Shown here: piece after piece, positions 1 to 7,803 of the stretch
How the letters are laid out: each line of letters starts with the position of its first letter
Numbering within the stretch: position 1 is the stretch's first letter
Source: JSC-12 sp033764965
GTDB taxonomy: Bacteria > Cyanobacteriota > Cyanobacteriia > Leptolyngbyales > Leptolyngbyaceae
Reading direction: 5' to 3'
DNA length: 64,000 nucleotides
NCBI GenBank assembly: GCA_033764965.1
Contig: JANRIN010000107.1
Coordinates: 33,418 to 97,417 of the forward strand
The notes under the pieces: model-generated
Database searches by the model: none
What the model was told of the DNA's origin: nothing
The model's input: the letters and a program-made list of their open reading frames with translations, nothing else
Program-made: the position numbers and the translations under genes

Positions 1-1
1 A

Positions 2-343
2 CCCGATGAGCAATTACCCATTGCCTATCAAGCCGCAGATTTAACGGTTGTTCCCAGTCAGAGCTTGGAGGGGTTTGGGCTGATCCTATTAGAATCTTTG
101 GCTTCTGGTACGCCTGCTCTATGCACACCTGTGGGCGGGATGCCGGAAGTGTTAGCGCCCCTCAGTTCGCATTTAATTACCCAATCCACAGAAGCTCAAG
201 CTATTGGCGATCGCTTAGTTGGATTACTCACAGGAAAATATCCTTTACCCTCACAGAAAGATTGCTATCTCTATGCCAGCAAGAATTTTGATTGGCAACT
301 GATTAGCCAAAAAGTCAGGTCTATTTTGCTTGCTCCAATTTAG
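2..343 (+). CDS. glycosyltransferase family 4, C-terminal part (cut by window edge)
   Basis: The gene enters from the left edge; the frame is open from base 2 to a TAG at 341-343. The visible 113 residues are the C-terminal half of a GT-B fold GT4 enzyme. The segment SLEGFGLILLESLASGTP carries the E-x7-E signature that binds the donor sugar nucleotide, and GGMPEVL follows as in this family. An alternative TTG at 65 would give only a 92-residue fragment and is not a real start. It lies 137 bases before two further glycosyltransferases on the same strand, which suggests a polysaccharide cluster. Donor and acceptor sugars cannot be deduced. Confidence 0.85.
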   Translation, partial: PDEQLPIAYQAADLTVVPSQSLEGFGLILLESLASGTPALCTPVGGMPEVLAPLSSHLITQSTEAQAIGDRLVGLLTGKYPLPSQKDCYLYASKNFDWQLISQKVRSILLAPI

Positions 344-480
344 GCGGAAATCATTCTTGATTGATTTATTTTTTAATTTAAAGTGCTTGTAAAGGAAGCA
401 ATCCTTCTACTGTTTTTGTTAGTGATGCTGCGAATAAGTCATTAGCTCCTCAAATTTTTGTCGCATTCGACAGCACGCTA

Positions 481-1665
481 ATGAAAATTCTATTCCTGGA
501 TCAGAGCGGTAAATTGGGCGGTGCGGAACTTTCCCTCATGGATATCGCCACATTTCATCGCGATCGCTGCTTAGTTGGATTATTTGCTGATGGTGCTTTT
601 TATCAAGCATTAAAACAGCGGCAAGTTCCAGCCAAAATTTTGACTCAGCAAGCCTTGAATGTGCGTAAAGAGAGTAGTTTTTGGCAAAGTTTAGGCAGTT
701 TGGGACAACTTCTGCCGTTAGTCGCAAATGTTGTCCAACTCAGTCGTGAGTATGACATCATTTATGCCAATACTCAAAAGGCTTTAGTCGTGGGCGCGAT
801 CGCCAGTTTGTTCAGCCGTCGTCCATTCATTTATCACCTGCGAGACATTCTTTCAGAAGAACACTTCAGCCGCAATAACGTACGTTTAGCTGTAACGCTA
901 GCAAACTGGTGTGCCACAAAAGTCATCACGAATTCCAAAGCCACTCAAGCCGCATTCGTTGCAGCAGGCGGAGATGCCGAACGAACTTCTGTTGTATACA
1001 ACGGCTTTCAGCCAGAACACTATCAAAGCTCTAAAGATGAGATCGCAAAGTTACGACAAGAACTAAACCTGGAAGGCTGTTATGCCGTGGGGCATTTCAG
1101 CCGCCTGTCTCCCTGGAAAGGGCAGCACATTTTGCTGGAAGCTTTGCTAGCGTGTCCGCGAGAAGTTGTGGCTGTTTTTGTGGGAGATGCACTGTTTGGG
1201 GAAACTCAGTATATCGAGACATTGCAGCGGAAAGTGCAGGATTTAGGGTTGACCGATCGTGTGCGGTTTTTGGGATTTCGGTCAGATATTCCGCAATTGA
1301 TGGGAGCCTGTGACCTGATTGCCCACACTTCTACAGCGGCGGAACCGTTCGGACGAGTGATTGTGGAAGCGATGTTCAGCGATCGTCCGATCGTGGCGGC
1401 TGAAGCTGGGGGAGCGGTTGAATTGATTCAACATGGGGTGACGGGTTGGCTCACGCCTCCAGGCGATGTTTCCAAATTGGCTGACATCATCAACCATTGT
1501 CGGGAGGCTCCAGAACAAACAGCCACGATCTCGCAACAGGCAAAGCTTCAAGCCATGCAGCGTTTCCATGTGGATACTCTCAACCAGCGAATTGAAAATT
1601 TGTTAGTCGAAGTAGTGCATAAAGCCCAACCAGACCTGGCGATGGCACAGTTAAACCAACCGTAA
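481..1665 (+). CDS. glycosyltransferase family 4 (paralogue A)
   Basis: A 394-residue GT-B glycosyltransferase. The N-terminus MKILFLDQSGKLGGAELSL is the usual first strand and loop of a GT4 enzyme. Mid-protein VGHFSRLSPWKGQH is the typical donor-site segment, and EPFGRVIVEAMFSDRPIVA is the E-x7-E motif. No signal peptide or membrane helix is visible, so it is probably cytosolic or peripheral, adding a sugar to a lipid-linked glycan. The next gene is a close paralogue with the same motifs in the same order. Context (exosortase, HpsJ-like protein) points to exopolysaccharide or surface glycan synthesis. Substrate unknown. Confidence 0.9.
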   Translation: MKILFLDQSGKLGGAELSLMDIATFHRDRCLVGLFADGAFYQALKQRQVPAKILTQQALNVRKESSFWQSLGSLGQLLPLVANVVQLSREYDIIYANTQKALVVGAIASLFSRRPFIYHLRDILSEEHFSRNNVRLAVTLANWCATKVITNSKATQAAFVAAGGDAERTSVVYNGFQPEHYQSSKDEIAKLRQELNLEGCYAVGHFSRLSPWKGQHILLEALLACPREVVAVFVGDALFGETQYIETLQRKVQDLGLTDRVRFLGFRSDIPQLMGACDLIAHTSTAAEPFGRVIVEAMFSDRPIVAAEAGGAVELIQHGVTGWLTPPGDVSKLADIINHCREAPEQTATISQQAKLQAMQRFHVDTLNQRIENLLVEVVHKAQPDLAMAQLNQP

Positions 1666-1696
1666 GGAATGGAAATTAAATCAGTTTGAGATTTGG

Positions 1697-1762
1697 AGGG
1701 GCATAGCATTCGGGCAAAAAAACTGCCAAAGCAATCCAAGCCACTTGCCGAATGCTACGCCC
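1697..1762. repeat. MITE-like palindrome (GGCATAGCATTCGGGCA arms)
   Basis: The left arm GGGGCATAGCATTCGGGCA (from 1699) is nearly the reverse complement of TGCCGAATGCTACGCCC (1746-1762), with about 30 bases between. From general knowledge, short dispersed palindromes with a GGGCGTAGCATTCGG core are common between genes in filamentous cyanobacteria. It sits just upstream of paralogue B and is read through by an artificial upstream extension of that frame, which is one reason to place that gene's start at 1882. Confidence 0.6.
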
Positions 1763-1881
1763 GTACATCCCGTTTCAAGGCAGATCACCATCGGGCATGG
1801 CTCCATCCTCCCGATTGCTTTATCATGGGTCAACATGATTGCAAAATGTTGCGCGTGATCGTTAGGGTGGTCTGCCGTCGT

Positions 1882-3024
1882 ATGAAAATCCTGTTTCTTG
1901 ACCAGAGTGGAAATCTTGGTGGTGCAGAGCTTTGCCTGCTAGATATTGCCAAGCAATATCGCGATCGCTCCCTGGTAGTCTTGTTATCAGACGGTCCGTT
2001 TAGAACAGCCCTGGAACAGCAGCACATTCCGGTAAAGGTGTTAGCCCATCAGCAGATTCCAATTCAGAAGCAGAGCGGCTTGCTTCAAGGATGCCGAAGT
2101 TTGACGACTTTGATTCCGGTCATTCGGCAGATTGCAGCCCTGGGACACGAATTTGACGCAATTTATGCCAACACGCAAAAGGCTCTAGTCATCGGAGCGA
2201 TCGCCAGTTTGTTGTGTCGTCGTCCCCTCGTCTATCACTTACACGACATTCTCTCTTCAGAACACTTCAGCCGCACTAATTTGCGCGTTGCCACAACTCT
2301 GGCAAATCGCGTTGCCTCGTTGATCATTGCCAACTCTCACGCTGCCAAAGCAGCATTCATCAGCGCGGGCGGATGCGCCGATAAAGCCACAGTCATCTAC
2401 AATGGATTTCACCTTGAGCCTTATCTACAAGCAACAGTCGATCGATCTCAAATTCGAGCCCAACTGGGTATCACGGAAGGCTTTGTCGTAGGTCATTTTA
2501 GCCGTTTATCTCCCTGGAAAGGTCAACACGTGCTGCTGGAAGCCTTGAACTATTGTCCAGAGCAAGTGATAGCAGTGTTTGTAGGAGATGCGCTATTTGG
2601 TGAGGACGATTACGTAGAAGAACTGCATCGTCAGGTTGAACAATACGGATTGCACCAACGAGTTCGATTTCTAGGATTTCGATCGGACATTCCCCAACTA
2701 ATGGCAATGTGTGATTTAGTCGCTCATACCTCAACAGCACCAGAACCGTTTGGGCGAGTGATTGTGGAGGCGATGCTGTGTGGAACTCCAGTCATTGCGG
2801 CAGCGGCAGGTGGAGCGCTGGAACTGATTGAGCCGGAAAAAAATGGCTGGCTGGCTCCTCCCGGTGATGCAACGCAGTTAGCCAATCAAATTAATTATTG
2901 CTATCGCCATTTTCGCCAAGTATCCGCGATCGCCCAACAAGCAAAGCTTCAAGCCATTCAACGGTTCCACATTCAAACTATCCAGAAACAAATCGATGAA
3001 ACCCTGAGTCATCTGCCTGTATGA
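1882..3024 (+). CDS. glycosyltransferase family 4 (paralogue B)
   Basis: A 380-residue GT4 enzyme, clearly duplicated from the gene at 481-1665: both begin MKILFLDQSG-LGGAEL, both contain FSRLSPWKGQH, VFVGDALFGE, FLGFRSDIPQLM and HTSTA-EPFGRVIVEAM. The frame stays open upstream to 1693, but that extension runs through the palindromic repeat and matches nothing in the paralogue, so the ATG at 1882 is chosen. Divergence is largest in the N-terminal acceptor domain, suggesting different acceptors with a similar donor. It is the last gene of the glycosyltransferase run. Confidence 0.9.
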   Translation: MKILFLDQSGNLGGAELCLLDIAKQYRDRSLVVLLSDGPFRTALEQQHIPVKVLAHQQIPIQKQSGLLQGCRSLTTLIPVIRQIAALGHEFDAIYANTQKALVIGAIASLLCRRPLVYHLHDILSSEHFSRTNLRVATTLANRVASLIIANSHAAKAAFISAGGCADKATVIYNGFHLEPYLQATVDRSQIRAQLGITEGFVVGHFSRLSPWKGQHVLLEALNYCPEQVIAVFVGDALFGEDDYVEELHRQVEQYGLHQRVRFLGFRSDIPQLMAMCDLVAHTSTAPEPFGRVIVEAMLCGTPVIAAAAGGALELIEPEKNGWLAPPGDATQLANQINYCYRHFRQVSAIAQQAKLQAIQRFHIQTIQKQIDETLSHLPV

Positions 3025-3392
3025 TTGCACTCTTCTCATAAAGGATTCTTACTACTTTCCTTATCAGGTTGTGAATTCTATGTAAAGGCTAAATCCAATC
3101 CAGTGCGCCTTTCAGTAGGATTACATACCATAGGATGAGAACAACCAACGTAGGGTAACTGACTCACATCAGAACCTTTCTACAAATCAGGTGAGTACCC
3201 CTACATCTACCAACGGTGCACTGCCAAACTACAAGAGGCTAGTACTCATCTTTAGAGTGTCAGTCAGGACGGGAAGCAAAGGAATCAGCCAGTTCTTTAG
3301 CTGACCTGAAATTATCACCAAGACTTGTAGTTTTGCAAGATTCAGCAAGAAACTTTTCAACCCGAACAATTGCACATTAGGTAGGTCAGGTT
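3025..3392. other. intergenic region upstream of the PTPA-CTERM gene
   Basis: 368 bases without a supported gene. It must hold the promoter of the PTPA-CTERM gene. No convincing -35/-10 pair, operator or RNA structure was recognised. GGTAGGTCAGGTT precedes the ATG at 3393 but is only a weak ribosome site. Confidence 0.5.
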
Positions 3393-4022
3393 ATGAATTT
3401 CAAAATCATTGGTTTGAATACAGCGGTGGCAGCAGCAACTGCTGTAACTGCGCTTTGCATCAGCGCTCCTGCTCATGCTCTGGGTTTAGCTGGCAGTTTC
3501 CTTAGTGTTGAAGGTAGTGGCAGGCTGACAAATGCTAACGGATCTGTTGGCAGCTTGAGCACCCTAGACTTTTTGGAAAGCAATATCGGTGAAGTAGGTG
3601 CATTCAGTGATGGGGGCTTTGCCCCTTTCATTGGTGCTGATGTAGTACTCAAAGATGTGATGTTGAAGAAAACAGCCGGTAACCAGTGGGAACTTAATCT
3701 CCCATCCGTTGCCCAGTTCTTCACCATCTCAGGTCCCGGTATTACCTACACTTTGGAGTCTTTCAGCTTGACTCGCTTGGCTTCAGGTAACTTTGAGGCA
3801 AGCTTCTCTGGTTTCTTCTTCGACCCTAGAGACAATGAACAAGCTGAAGGTCTCGGAGACTTCACTTCTCAGAGAAGATTTGGTTCAACAGGTACTTCTC
3901 TATCTCTTGATGTCGAAGCTATTCCTACCCCTGCTCTCCTGCCTGGGTTAGTTGGTTTTGGAATTGCTGCTTTGCGGAAGCGCAAAGGTGAGGCTGTAAC
4001 TGCAACTGAGTCCGAAGCTTAG
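3393..4022 (+). CDS. PTPA-CTERM sorting-signal secreted protein
   Basis: 209 residues. The N-terminus is a Sec signal peptide (hydrophobic AVAAATAVTALCIS, cleavage likely after AHA or AHALG). The C-terminus (residues 178-209) is a tripartite sorting tag: PTPALLPG, a short hydrophobic helix VGFGIAAL, then RKRK. This is the PTPA-CTERM variant of the cyanobacterial PEP-CTERM signal cut by cyanoexosortases. The tail continues about ten residues past the basic cluster, longer than most. The middle is low-charge, Ser/Gly-rich beta-type sequence with no known domain. A matching exosortase lies 1.1 kb downstream, so this is probably a dedicated local substrate exported to the cell surface. Function unknown. 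Confidence 0.88.
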   Translation: MNFKIIGLNTAVAAATAVTALCISAPAHALGLAGSFLSVEGSGRLTNANGSVGSLSTLDFLESNIGEVGAFSDGGFAPFIGADVVLKDVMLKKTAGNQWELNLPSVAQFFTISGPGITYTLESFSLTRLASGNFEASFSGFFFDPRDNEQAEGLGDFTSQRRFGSTGTSLSLDVEAIPTPALLPGLVGFGIAALRKRKGEAVTATESEA

Positions 4023-4070
4023 AAACAACTCCAGATGGTGACTCTTCAACCAGAGTCTTAACTTGACGCA

Positions 4071-4119
4071 AGAGTGGTTGTGCTTGGTCTTGGCAGGCTG
4101 GCAGACCACTCTTTTTTTT
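4071..4119 (+). terminator. rho-independent terminator after the PTPA-CTERM gene
   Basis: AGAGTGGT (4071-4078) pairs with ACCACTCT (4105-4112); an inner GGTCT/AGACC pair extends the stem. A run of eight T starts at 4112. It separates the sorted protein's transcript from the HpsJ-like gene. Confidence 0.85.
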
Positions 4120-4367
4120 GCCCTATCTGTTCAAGAGATTACCTAAACAAACTCGCAAATATCAGTAAGGGCTATGCCAGTTTTGTGGGTGGATACCAGG
4201 AATACTTCATCAGAAGTTTATTCAAACCCTCCGGGACAATGGGGACAACCTAGAAAAACTACATAGCGGGGTGAGTCTGCTCAGGGTTGGGTGCAAACCT
4301 CCACAAGCAGTTCCTATCTTCCGCCACACAACACTTTTTAATGTTTAGCAGAGAATCGATCGGTGAT

Positions 4368-4970
4368 ATGACAACTCTTTCTTCTCCCAATAGCTATGTT
4401 GGCTCCTATAATCCCAAGGGGCTATGTCAAATTGTTGGATTAGCTTGTCTAGCTGGTTTTGTGGTGGATTTGTTTGTGATCACGTTTCCACCCAATCTAG
4501 GCAACTTACAGTGGCGCATTGCTTTTATGCAGCAAACGAGCGATCGCTCCATCATTTTGTTATTTGGTCTAGCACTAATGATGTTTGGGATGCTAGACTT
4601 CCGTCGTTGGCGGAGACGGCTTGCCATGTTTTGTTTGATTTTGGGTGCTGTTTTTTGTTTGTCTTCAATCCTGGTGATTCGCGATGGGCTTGCGTTTCAG
4701 CAAGAAGCATTAAAGAACATTAGTAACCAAGCCTCTCAAGTTCAATCTCAAATTCAGCGAGCACAGAGTAATCCAGGCTCAGTTCCTAACGTTACTCCAG
4801 AACAACTCAATCAGCTTTCTGGTGCCCTAAGCAATCAAGTGAACACCTTAAAAGAAAGCGCCAAAACAACCACCCTCAAAACTGGGATTTCCAGTGTTGG
4901 TAATCTGATTATTGTGGGACTGGCGTTGATTGGATTAGGGCAATACGGCGCTCGTCCTCCTAAGAATTAA
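4368..4970 (+). CDS. HpsJ-like membrane protein, exosortase-associated
   Basis: 200 residues from the ATG at 4368; ATG 4341 or TTG 4287 would add 9 or 27 residues. Hydrophobic segments lie near residues 17-36, 60-75, 85-100 and 175-195. Between the third and fourth is a soluble Gln/Asn/Ser-rich stretch of about 65 residues with coiled-coil character (QASQVQSQIQRAQS and similar). This architecture matches HpsJ, a hormogonium polysaccharide secretion protein, and HpsJ-like proteins known beside cyanoexosortase genes. It probably works with the exosortase downstream and the glycosyltransferases upstream at the cytoplasmic membrane. Assignment rests on architecture and context. Confidence 0.65.
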   Translation: MTTLSSPNSYVGSYNPKGLCQIVGLACLAGFVVDLFVITFPPNLGNLQWRIAFMQQTSDRSIILLFGLALMMFGMLDFRRWRRRLAMFCLILGAVFCLSSILVIRDGLAFQQEALKNISNQASQVQSQIQRAQSNPGSVPNVTPEQLNQLSGALSNQVNTLKESAKTTTLKTGISSVGNLIIVGLALIGLGQYGARPPKN

Positions 4971-5073
4971 GTGATACCGATTTAAACAGTCATAGTGACA
5001 CATCCCTTGCACCGATCCTCCTCAGTCCTCTTATCAAGGGAGAAACCGCAAGACGTTCGGCGATACTCAGACT

Positions 5074-5100
5074 TCGACGAGCGCTCAGTCGAGTCGTCGA
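5074..5100. repeat. short palindrome TCGACGA...TCGTCGA
   Basis: A 7-bp perfect inverted repeat with a 13-base loop (GCGCTCAGTCGAG) between the HpsJ-like gene and the exosortase. The motif CTTCGAC...GCTCAG...GTCGAG resembles palindromes dispersed between cyanobacterial genes. It has no T run, so it is not a classical terminator. Confidence 0.45.
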
Positions 5101-5158
5101 GTCGCGGGGGGATCTGAATCTGTAGCGTGTCCAAAGTAAATGGGTATGAGGTCTAAAC

Positions 5159-6118
5159 GTGACACAGAGCAATTCAGAATCTCGCCTGAAAACATTCGGG
5201 CGTAACCTGGGACAACGATCGCGATCACTCCTGAAAACAGCTTGCCGAACAACCCATAACCGGATTGTAACGTGTGGAGTGTTAGTGCTGTTGTTGTTCC
5301 TTCCAGGTTGGTTTAGCGTAGTTTTGGAATCTATCTTCAGTGCTGATTCAAGCGTTTTATTAAACGCTGGATTTACTTATTTAGGGCTGGACATTTTGTG
5401 GAAAAACCGTCAGCAGTTGATGGCGGAACCCGCCCCCGAAGAAGAGCGCGTGCTGGGATATGTTCTGATTTTAGGTGGAGCGGTTTGCTTTCCCCTGTGC
5501 CTTGCCTCTGTATCGTTGCAAGCCTTGGTTTGTGTAGTGGTTCTGCTGGGAATTGCCATTTGTAATTGGGGAATTGCCATCGTGCAAAAACATCCCTTGG
5601 CGATCGTCCTGATTCTGATTAGCGTGTATCCTGACCTGGGGTTTTTAGGAAATACGTTAAGAAGAACGCTCACGGGTAAACAGCTTGAGACATTAATGGC
5701 GTGGTTGGGAGGTTTGGCACTTTCCGCGATTGGTCAACCGACTTCTGTGGATGGCCCGTTTCTTTCCTTATCGACGACCTTTGATCCGAAGAAAGCCGTT
5801 GAAGTTGCTTCTGGTTGTAGCGGATTTGATATGGCATTTCCGATTGCCGGATTTGCGCTGATCATAGGAATGTTCTTTAAACAATCCTGGAAAAAGACTT
5901 TCGCGCTGATAGTGATCGGAGTGCTTCTAGCATTAGCGTTTAACGTACCTCGCATTATGCTACTCGCATTTGCTGTAGTGTATTGGGGTAAAGCTTCCTT
6001 CGAGTTTTGGCATGGTCCAATTGGAGGACAAATCTTCTCCACTATCATGCTCACAACTTATTACTACATTGCAATGGCAATTATTCATCGCAAACCAAAA
6101 CTGGCTAGTCATAAATGA
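5159..6118 (+). CDS. cyanoexosortase (membrane cysteine transpeptidase/protease)
   Basis: 319 residues with about eight membrane helices. The three exosortase catalytic residues are visible: Cys220 in VASGCSGFDM, Arg265 in FNVPRIML and His285 in FWHGPIGG. Exosortases cut the C-terminal PEP-CTERM-type tag of secreted proteins and probably attach them to surface glycan. The GTG at 5159 is chosen because a TGA lies in frame at 5147 and GAGG sits about seven bases upstream. The substrate gene at 3393 and the HpsJ-like gene lie immediately upstream. The combination of HpsJ-like partner and PTPA tag suggests the cyanoexosortase C type, but the subtype is inference. Confidence 0.85.
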   Translation: MTQSNSESRLKTFGRNLGQRSRSLLKTACRTTHNRIVTCGVLVLLLFLPGWFSVVLESIFSADSSVLLNAGFTYLGLDILWKNRQQLMAEPAPEEERVLGYVLILGGAVCFPLCLASVSLQALVCVVVLLGIAICNWGIAIVQKHPLAIVLILISVYPDLGFLGNTLRRTLTGKQLETLMAWLGGLALSAIGQPTSVDGPFLSLSTTFDPKKAVEVASGCSGFDMAFPIAGFALIIGMFFKQSWKKTFALIVIGVLLALAFNVPRIMLLAFAVVYWGKASFEFWHGPIGGQIFSTIMLTTYYYIAMAIIHRKPKLASHK

Positions 6119-6187
6119 GCGATCTCCGTTGCTTGATTGGATTCTACTCACCAATGACTTGAAAAAAGCTGAGGCGATCGCGTGGCT

Positions 6188-6946
6188 TCAAACTGCCAGG
6201 AAGCGCTGGATCACATCGTTACTCAATTCACTGGTGGGACCTTGAGCCACGATGCCGCCTTTTTGCATCGCGTAGTACCAATCGGCTTGACGGACAAAGT
6301 GGAGATGTTGTTCGACTAACAACACAGAGGTTCCAGTCTCGCGCACGATGCGTTTTACAGCAGCTTCAATTTCCAAAATGATGGAAGGTTGAATCCCTTC
6401 GGTCGGCTCATCCAGCACCAGCAAGCGAGGGCGGCTCATCATAGCGCGGGCGATCGCCAGTTGCTGTTGCTGCCCCCCGCTCAAGTCTCCCCCCATGCGG
6501 TTGAGCATGGTTTTTAAGACGGGAAACAACTCGAAAATATCGTCTGGAATCGTTTGAGTCTTGGGACCGCGATCGCCCAATGCTTCCAAGCCCAGCAGCA
6601 GGTTTTCCTTAATGGTGAGGCGGGGAATCACTTCTCGTCCTTGAGGAACGTATCCAATTCCTAACCGAGCGCGGCGATCGGGAGTTTTCCCTAACAAAGA
6701 ATCACCAAAATAGAAAATATTGCCACTACGAGGTTTGAGCAACCCCATGATGGTTTTCAGCAGGGTCGTTTTGCCGACTCCATTGCGTCCAATCAGGCAC
6801 ACCATCTTGCCTGGTTCTACTGTCATGTCCACATTCCGCAAAATGTGGCTTTCTCCGTAGTACACATTCAAATCGTGAATCGATAGGGTCGAGTCGGAAG
6901 CGGCATCAGAGAGTTTGGTGGCGAGCGCGCTGTTGGTATAACTCAT
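6188..6946 (-). CDS. urtE: urea ABC transporter ATP-binding subunit UrtE
   Basis: 252 residues. Walker A is GRNGVGKTT, the signature is LSGGQQQQLAIARAM, and Walker B is RLLVLDEPTEGIQPS. The H-loop is LLVEQHLHFVRQADW. This is the LivF-like second ATPase of the urea transporter; gene order identifies it as UrtE. The ATG at 6946 is chosen; the frame is open to 6982, but that stretch is tandem-repeat DNA. The leader directly before the ATG is the repeat CCCCATTCCCACCC, so no Shine-Dalgarno sequence is present. It is the last gene of the urtABCDE unit and converges with the exosortase gene. Confidence 0.93.
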   Translation of the reverse strand: MSYTNSALATKLSDAASDSTLSIHDLNVYYGESHILRNVDMTVEPGKMVCLIGRNGVGKTTLLKTIMGLLKPRSGNIFYFGDSLLGKTPDRRARLGIGYVPQGREVIPRLTIKENLLLGLEALGDRGPKTQTIPDDIFELFPVLKTMLNRMGGDLSGGQQQQLAIARAMMSRPRLLVLDEPTEGIQPSIILEIEAAVKRIVRETGTSVLLVEQHLHFVRQADWYYAMQKGGIVAQGPTSELSNDVIQRFLAV

Positions 6947-7041
6947 GGGTGGGAATGGGGGATGGGGAATGGGGAATGTCATTGGTCATTGGTCATTCGT
7001 CCTTTGGAAACAGCCGATGACCAATGACTAGGGACGAATGA
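6947..7041. repeat. heptanucleotide (STRR-type) repeats between urtD and urtE
   Basis: Two repeat families meet here. First is a GGGGAAT/GGGGGAT array of period 7 (6950-6980). Second is GTCATTGGTCATTGGTCATTCGTC, whose reverse copy ATGACCAATGAC...GAATGAC follows after a short loop and could fold into a long hairpin. The same GGTCATTC unit occurs at 49460 and inside ligA. Confidence 0.8.
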
Positions 7042-7803
7042 CTATGCCGCTTGATGATCGGCTTCGGATTGTCCGAGGTAAACTTCAATGACGCGGGGAT
7101 CACATTGCACTTCGTCCATTTTGCCTTCACACAGGACAGAGCCTTGGTGTAAGACCGTGACCTGGCGGGCAATTTGCCGGACAAATTCCATGTCGTGTTC
7201 CACAACGATGATGGAGTGACTTTCTGCCAGTGCCAGCAGCAAATCTCCCACTTGCTCTGTTTCTTCGTCGGTGAGTCCCGCAACGGGTTCATCCACCAGC
7301 AACAAGTCGGGTGACTGGGCAACTAGCATCCCAATTTCCAGGCGTTGCCGTTCACCGTGGGACAGGAACTCCGATCGAATATCAGCTTTGGTATACAGCC
7401 CGATCGTGTCCAACAATCCATGCACCGTGCGCCGTTCCGCCGTGGTGGATTTTCCGGCTAGAGAGGCAAACACATTTTTCTTTTGAGCGCAGGACAGTTC
7501 TAAATTTTCCCGTGGGGTGAGCTTTTGAAACACGCGGGGCGTTTGAAACTTGCGTCCAATCCCCATTTGCGAGATTTCATGCTCGGCAAAGGGACGCAGG
7601 TTTTTGCCCTTGAAATAAACCTCGCCAACGGTTGGTTTTGTTTTGCCCGTGATTACGTCCATGAAGGTCGTCTTTCCGGCTCCATTGGGACCAATCACCA
7701 CCCGCAACTCGCCATCATCCAGGCTAAAGTTGAGGTTGTTGATCGCTTTGAACCCATCAAAGCTAACTGTCAGATTCTGAATCTCCAAGATTTTTCCGTT
7801 CAT
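7042..7803 (-). CDS. urtD: urea ABC transporter ATP-binding subunit UrtD
   Basis: 253 residues from ATG 7803 (MNGKILEIQNLTVSF); ATG 7812 or a further upstream start would add 3 or 14 residues. Walker A is GPNGAGKTT, the signature LSHGERQRLEIGM, and Walker B LLLVDEPVAGLTDEE, typical of LivG-like UrtD. The start lies inside the 3' end of urtC, giving an overlap of about 41 bases, so translation is probably coupled. The protein forms the cytoplasmic ATPase pair with UrtE. Confidence 0.93.
   Translation of the reverse strand: MNGKILEIQNLTVSFDGFKAINNLNFSLDDGELRVVIGPNGAGKTTFMDVITGKTKPTVGEVYFKGKNLRPFAEHEISQMGIGRKFQTPRVFQKLTPRENLELSCAQKKNVFASLAGKSTTAERRTVHGLLDTIGLYTKADIRSEFLSHGERQRLEIGMLVAQSPDLLLVDEPVAGLTDEETEQVGDLLLALAESHSIIVVEHDMEFVRQIARQVTVLHQGSVLCEGKMDEVQCDPRVIEVYLGQSEADHQAA

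Noticed and set aside
1693..1881. N-terminal extension of glycosyltransferase B
   Set aside because: It crosses a palindromic repeat and has no counterpart in the paralogue, which starts at the matching MKILFLDQSG.
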